Positions 61,298 through 64,000 of a stretch of 64,000 nt of DNA are shown here, piece by piece. The notes beneath the pieces are model-generated. The model did not search any database. It was given only the letters and a program-made list of their open reading frames with translations, and was not told the origin of the DNA. Origin of the DNA: Lepisosteus oculatus (Eukaryota > Chordata > Actinopteri > Semionotiformes > Lepisosteidae); assembly GCF_040954835.1 (NCBI RefSeq), contig NC_090716.1:4141605-4205604 (forward strand), written 5' to 3'. The first letter of the stretch is position 1. Each line of letters starts with the position of its first letter. Position numbers and translations under genes: made by a program.

Positions 61298-61624
61298 GCG
61301 TTTTTCTCTCAAATGGACTTGGTTAGAAAATGTTTCCTGGTAAGTTGAGAGTGGAAAGATAGATGACCCCTTGCATATTATTGGAGCTCCACTTGCTGGG
61401 GTTGCTGTTATTCTCTGTAGTCACAAAACAAATGTTAAAATTAAGATTTTGTTCTATTTAAATAACAGATACGTTTTTTTTCTGTTGTGGTTTTCAACTT
61501 TTTTAAAAAAAAACTGTACTTTTTTTTTCTTTTTTTAAGTTAAAGTGCCATATCATATAGAAGTTTGCGGTGTAACAGTTATTAAAGTTGTTAGGCATGT
61601 TACACAAAGAAAGCCAGTAGCCAT

Positions 61625-61630
61625 AATAAA
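61625..61630 (+). terminator. CELF1: Candidate proximal CELF1 poly(A) signal (AATAAA)
   Basis: Perfect hexamer about 330 nt after the stop codon, followed by T-rich sequence. Confidence 0.45.
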
Positions 61631-62514
61631 TGTCTTCTGCTTTTAACCCCTGAATTGAATGTCAAACCTCTAGTAAAACTGCCCCTGTGGAGTGTTTTCA
61701 AAGAAAGCAATTCAAGATTCCTCATAAAACTGACCGTTTTCTTCACTTCTGCGACATGGAAGAAAAAGCTAATTATGACAAGTTATGCTGATAAACATTA
61801 CTTATGAGCACATGCATAGCTTGGTTGAGAGGGGTTTAAAATGAGGTAGTTAAACAAGGTGTGCTATGAGAGTGAGCTCATGATCTAAATTGCTTCAAAG
61901 TGGTTTCAACTTGACTGCATCATCTATACAAGGGAGCTTGAAATCTGGCCAGTAATGTTGCAGAAAAGCAGGTGTTTGCAGTTCATTGCTCAGAATCGAA
62001 AGCTACACGTAGCTGGTGATAAATCATGAAGCACAAAACATCCATTTCCTTTCTCAAAACCGGGCCACAGGGCATTTTCACACAGAATTATGTATAATGT
62101 ATCGTATGGATTTTTCCTGCATTGGAATGTCCCGTGCAAATCGAAGCAATCTAAACTTTCCAGCTGCCGTACAGTAACTTCCCCATTCTCCCAAAATACC
62201 AGTGAAGCAAATAACACCTGTGACGTGAAAGACTCGCATTTATGCACCTTGTACATCAATTACACACATCAGTATTGTAAATTTTACACATGAACAATTA
62301 TTGGGCATGAGGCGCTGCAGCCGTCAGAGTTTGGTCTTAGGGTTCGCCCGTTGGACTTCCTGGCACACGTGTTCAGCTGCCTGTCTGCAGTGAGGTCCGT
62401 CGCCGAGTTTGAACACGTGCCGTCACCTTGCTTTCAGCTGTCCAGGAGAAATCAAAGGTTCATAGAGGAGCCGGTGAAATATTCTGCAGAGGGCTCTGCT
62501 AGACCTTAGAAGCA

Positions 62515-62690
62515 TTACACCAGGAGAGGAGACCATTTGGTAGTTAGTATTGATTGGAGGATCTCATCCAGCTGTTTCCTGAAGGACGTCAGGGTAGCGG
62601 CCTCAACAGCGTGGCCGGGTAGCTTGTTCCACACTCCTACAACCCTTTGAATAAAGAAATGCCTCCCAGGTTTTCCTAGAACAAAAAAAT
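62515..62690 (-). mobile_element. LINE ORF2 C-terminal fragment in the CELF1 3' UTR (antisense)
   Basis: The minus-strand frame reads FFIQRVVGVWNKLPGHAVEA then SFRKQLDEILQ, the same C-terminal segment as at 17.8 kb, ending in 'accatttggtagttag' type sequence. It would be transcribed antisense within the CELF1 mRNA. Confidence 0.75.
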
Positions 62691-63260
62691 AAATAAAAGG
62701 TAGAGGGTTAGGAGTGATCGGTCCAGGCCGGAGAACAAAAATTTCACGGAGCAATTTGAGCTCTAGTTATATTCCCTGCTTCTCCCCAGGTATTCCTTCC
62801 TGGAGTATTTTTTTTTCTTTTCCCTCCCTCTGCAGCAGGAAAGCGATCTTCAGTCCCTGCCATGGGCTGGATAGTTTCGCTGCAGCAGTGGTGATAGTGT
62901 AGCTATGGACAACCATGGAGTTAAAAAAAAAAGGATATTTTAAATGTAACGGAGTATAACGTTTTTAGTGTGAAAGCCTATAAGCTACTGGTCCAAACCC
63001 CAGTTCAAGAAATGGCTGATCATGGTTCCATTCGCCTATGTCAGCACAATATTGACACACGGCTAGTTTTCAAAATCCCTTGTATTCCCTCACGTGGGGG
63101 GTGGGGGGGAGTTTTCAAGTCATGTGCACTCCTCCTCAGTGTTTTCTCTTCTACCTCTCAAATTGAAGCTACAATCTGATTTTACTGGCACAGGCACAGA
63201 GCGCTGTGTTGAAACACTGGCTTTCGTATATAGATTTCCAGAGTGAGTTGTATTATAGAA

Positions 63261-63266
63261 AATAAA
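63261..63266 (+). terminator. CELF1: Candidate distal CELF1 poly(A) signal (AATAAA)
   Basis: Perfect hexamer within 'agaaaataaaagc', about 1.96 kb after the stop. Usage unknown. Confidence 0.4.
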
Positions 63267-64000
63267 AGCACTAAGTATTTTTCAAATTGGTGACGTAAAT
63301 TATCTGTTTTGGGAAATAATTAAATGAATACTTAGGCTTCCAGGGTCATATAATGAGATTTTTATATAAATGCAAAGAGAAAAAGTTGTCCAGATGATGT
63401 ATATTACAAAACTGTAATGCCTTTTCTATTTTTATAGAGGTTTTATACTGCTCCTGAGTGTCGGAGTATATTTATTGCCTAAATTATTTCTCTGAAAAAG
63501 ACAGTATTTTGTAGAATCCTAATGTTGGTTAATATATTCAAATGTGTGAGGTTTAAACTACTGACCTATGTAGCCCTTTTCACTCAGTGTTGTGTATTGT
63601 TGATGTACACAGTGGGGGGAAAAATGTGAAATTTATCTGGAGGGTTTAACCAGTGCTGCTAAAGATCCCAAACCATTTGAGCTCTTGAGTGGAGATTTCA
63701 CAGTCGCTGTCATGCCCGGGGCACAGCTGTCTGTCTGCATGTTTAGAGTACCGCTGTGTTGCACCCTTGTAGCCTGAGCAAATGAGGTGTCTGGCAATCT
63801 GAAGCTGGCAGAAAGTAAATGGTTACCAGACTGTCTTAATTTCCTGCTCTTGATGTGTACATCCCCAAGAAACGGCTCTCCATTCCGTTTTGGAAGGGGG
63901 GTGACCCCTGTGAAACGAGGAGAAATAGTTAAACGTTGTGAAGAACAAACCGTGGGGGGAGAGTGTGGAGTCCAGGGTGTAGATTAGTAACGAAGGGGTC

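Larger units (their letters stand above)
61298..64000 (+). other. CELF1: CELF1 3' UTR
   Basis: Sequence after the stop, T-rich with A/T runs near 61480-61540. It holds a LINE fragment at 62.5 kb on the opposite strand. AATAAA occurs at 61625-61630, 62650-62655 (inside the LINE piece) and 63261-63266. CELF1 3' UTRs are long in other vertebrates, so the transcript may continue to or beyond the window end. No other coding region seen. Confidence 0.7.

Noticed and set aside
1..64000. CRISPR arrays, operons, phage or bacterial mobile systems
   Set aside because: None are present. The tandem arrays are eukaryotic minisatellites without CRISPR-like unique spacers, and the genes are spliced vertebrate genes.

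Overview
The window is a stretch of a vertebrate nuclear genome carrying three protein-coding genes in the order KBTBD4 (+, 3' end only), PTPMT1 (-, complete) and CELF1 (+, whole coding region; the 3' UTR runs to or past the right edge). The arrangement, KBTBD4 and PTPMT1 tail to tail and PTPMT1 and CELF1 head to head, is the one I know from human 11p11.2. Protein sequences close to human, together with dispersed repeats of ray-finned-fish type (a tRNA-headed repeat of about 330 bp, a second tRNA-derived SINE, the 'agcgctttacag' 3' tail, LINE ORF2 ends), point to a fish. The long introns (roughly 40-50 kb of CELF1 lies upstream of its main start codon) and the human-like synteny would fit a non-teleost ray-finned fish such as a gar or bowfin. 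That placement is inference.

Layout. 1-531 is the last coding exon of KBTBD4, followed by its 3' UTR. About 2.0-4.8 kb is a repeat-poor convergent spacer with polyadenylation hexamers on both strands. PTPMT1 occupies 9963 down to 5219 in four exons joined by GT-AG introns. Its last intron is largely a 30-bp minisatellite (5354-6150) that runs straight into the splice acceptor of exon 4. About 9.96-13.5 kb is the CpG-rich divergent PTPMT1/CELF1 promoter region. From there to 50.1 kb is the 5' part of CELF1: no complete gene is nested in it, but it holds two minisatellites, several SINE/LINE fragments, CpG-rich patches, a likely 53-nt non-coding 5' UTR exon (22312-22364), a possible alternative first coding exon (to 30405), a conserved alternative N-terminal exon (44327-44397) and a possible cassette exon with an overlapping upstream ORF (49448-49538). 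The main CELF1 coding exons run from 50131 to 61297 and encode 486 residues with three RRMs; the 3' UTR starts at 61298.

The genes do unrelated jobs: a CUL3 ubiquitin-ligase adaptor, a mitochondrial cardiolipin-pathway phosphatase and an RNA-binding splicing/decay regulator. Their link is positional, a shared divergent promoter and convergent 3' ends. All exon boundaries were derived by hand from splice consensus, reading frame and my knowledge of the human proteins. Every coding exon of PTPMT1 and CELF1 joins in frame with the next.
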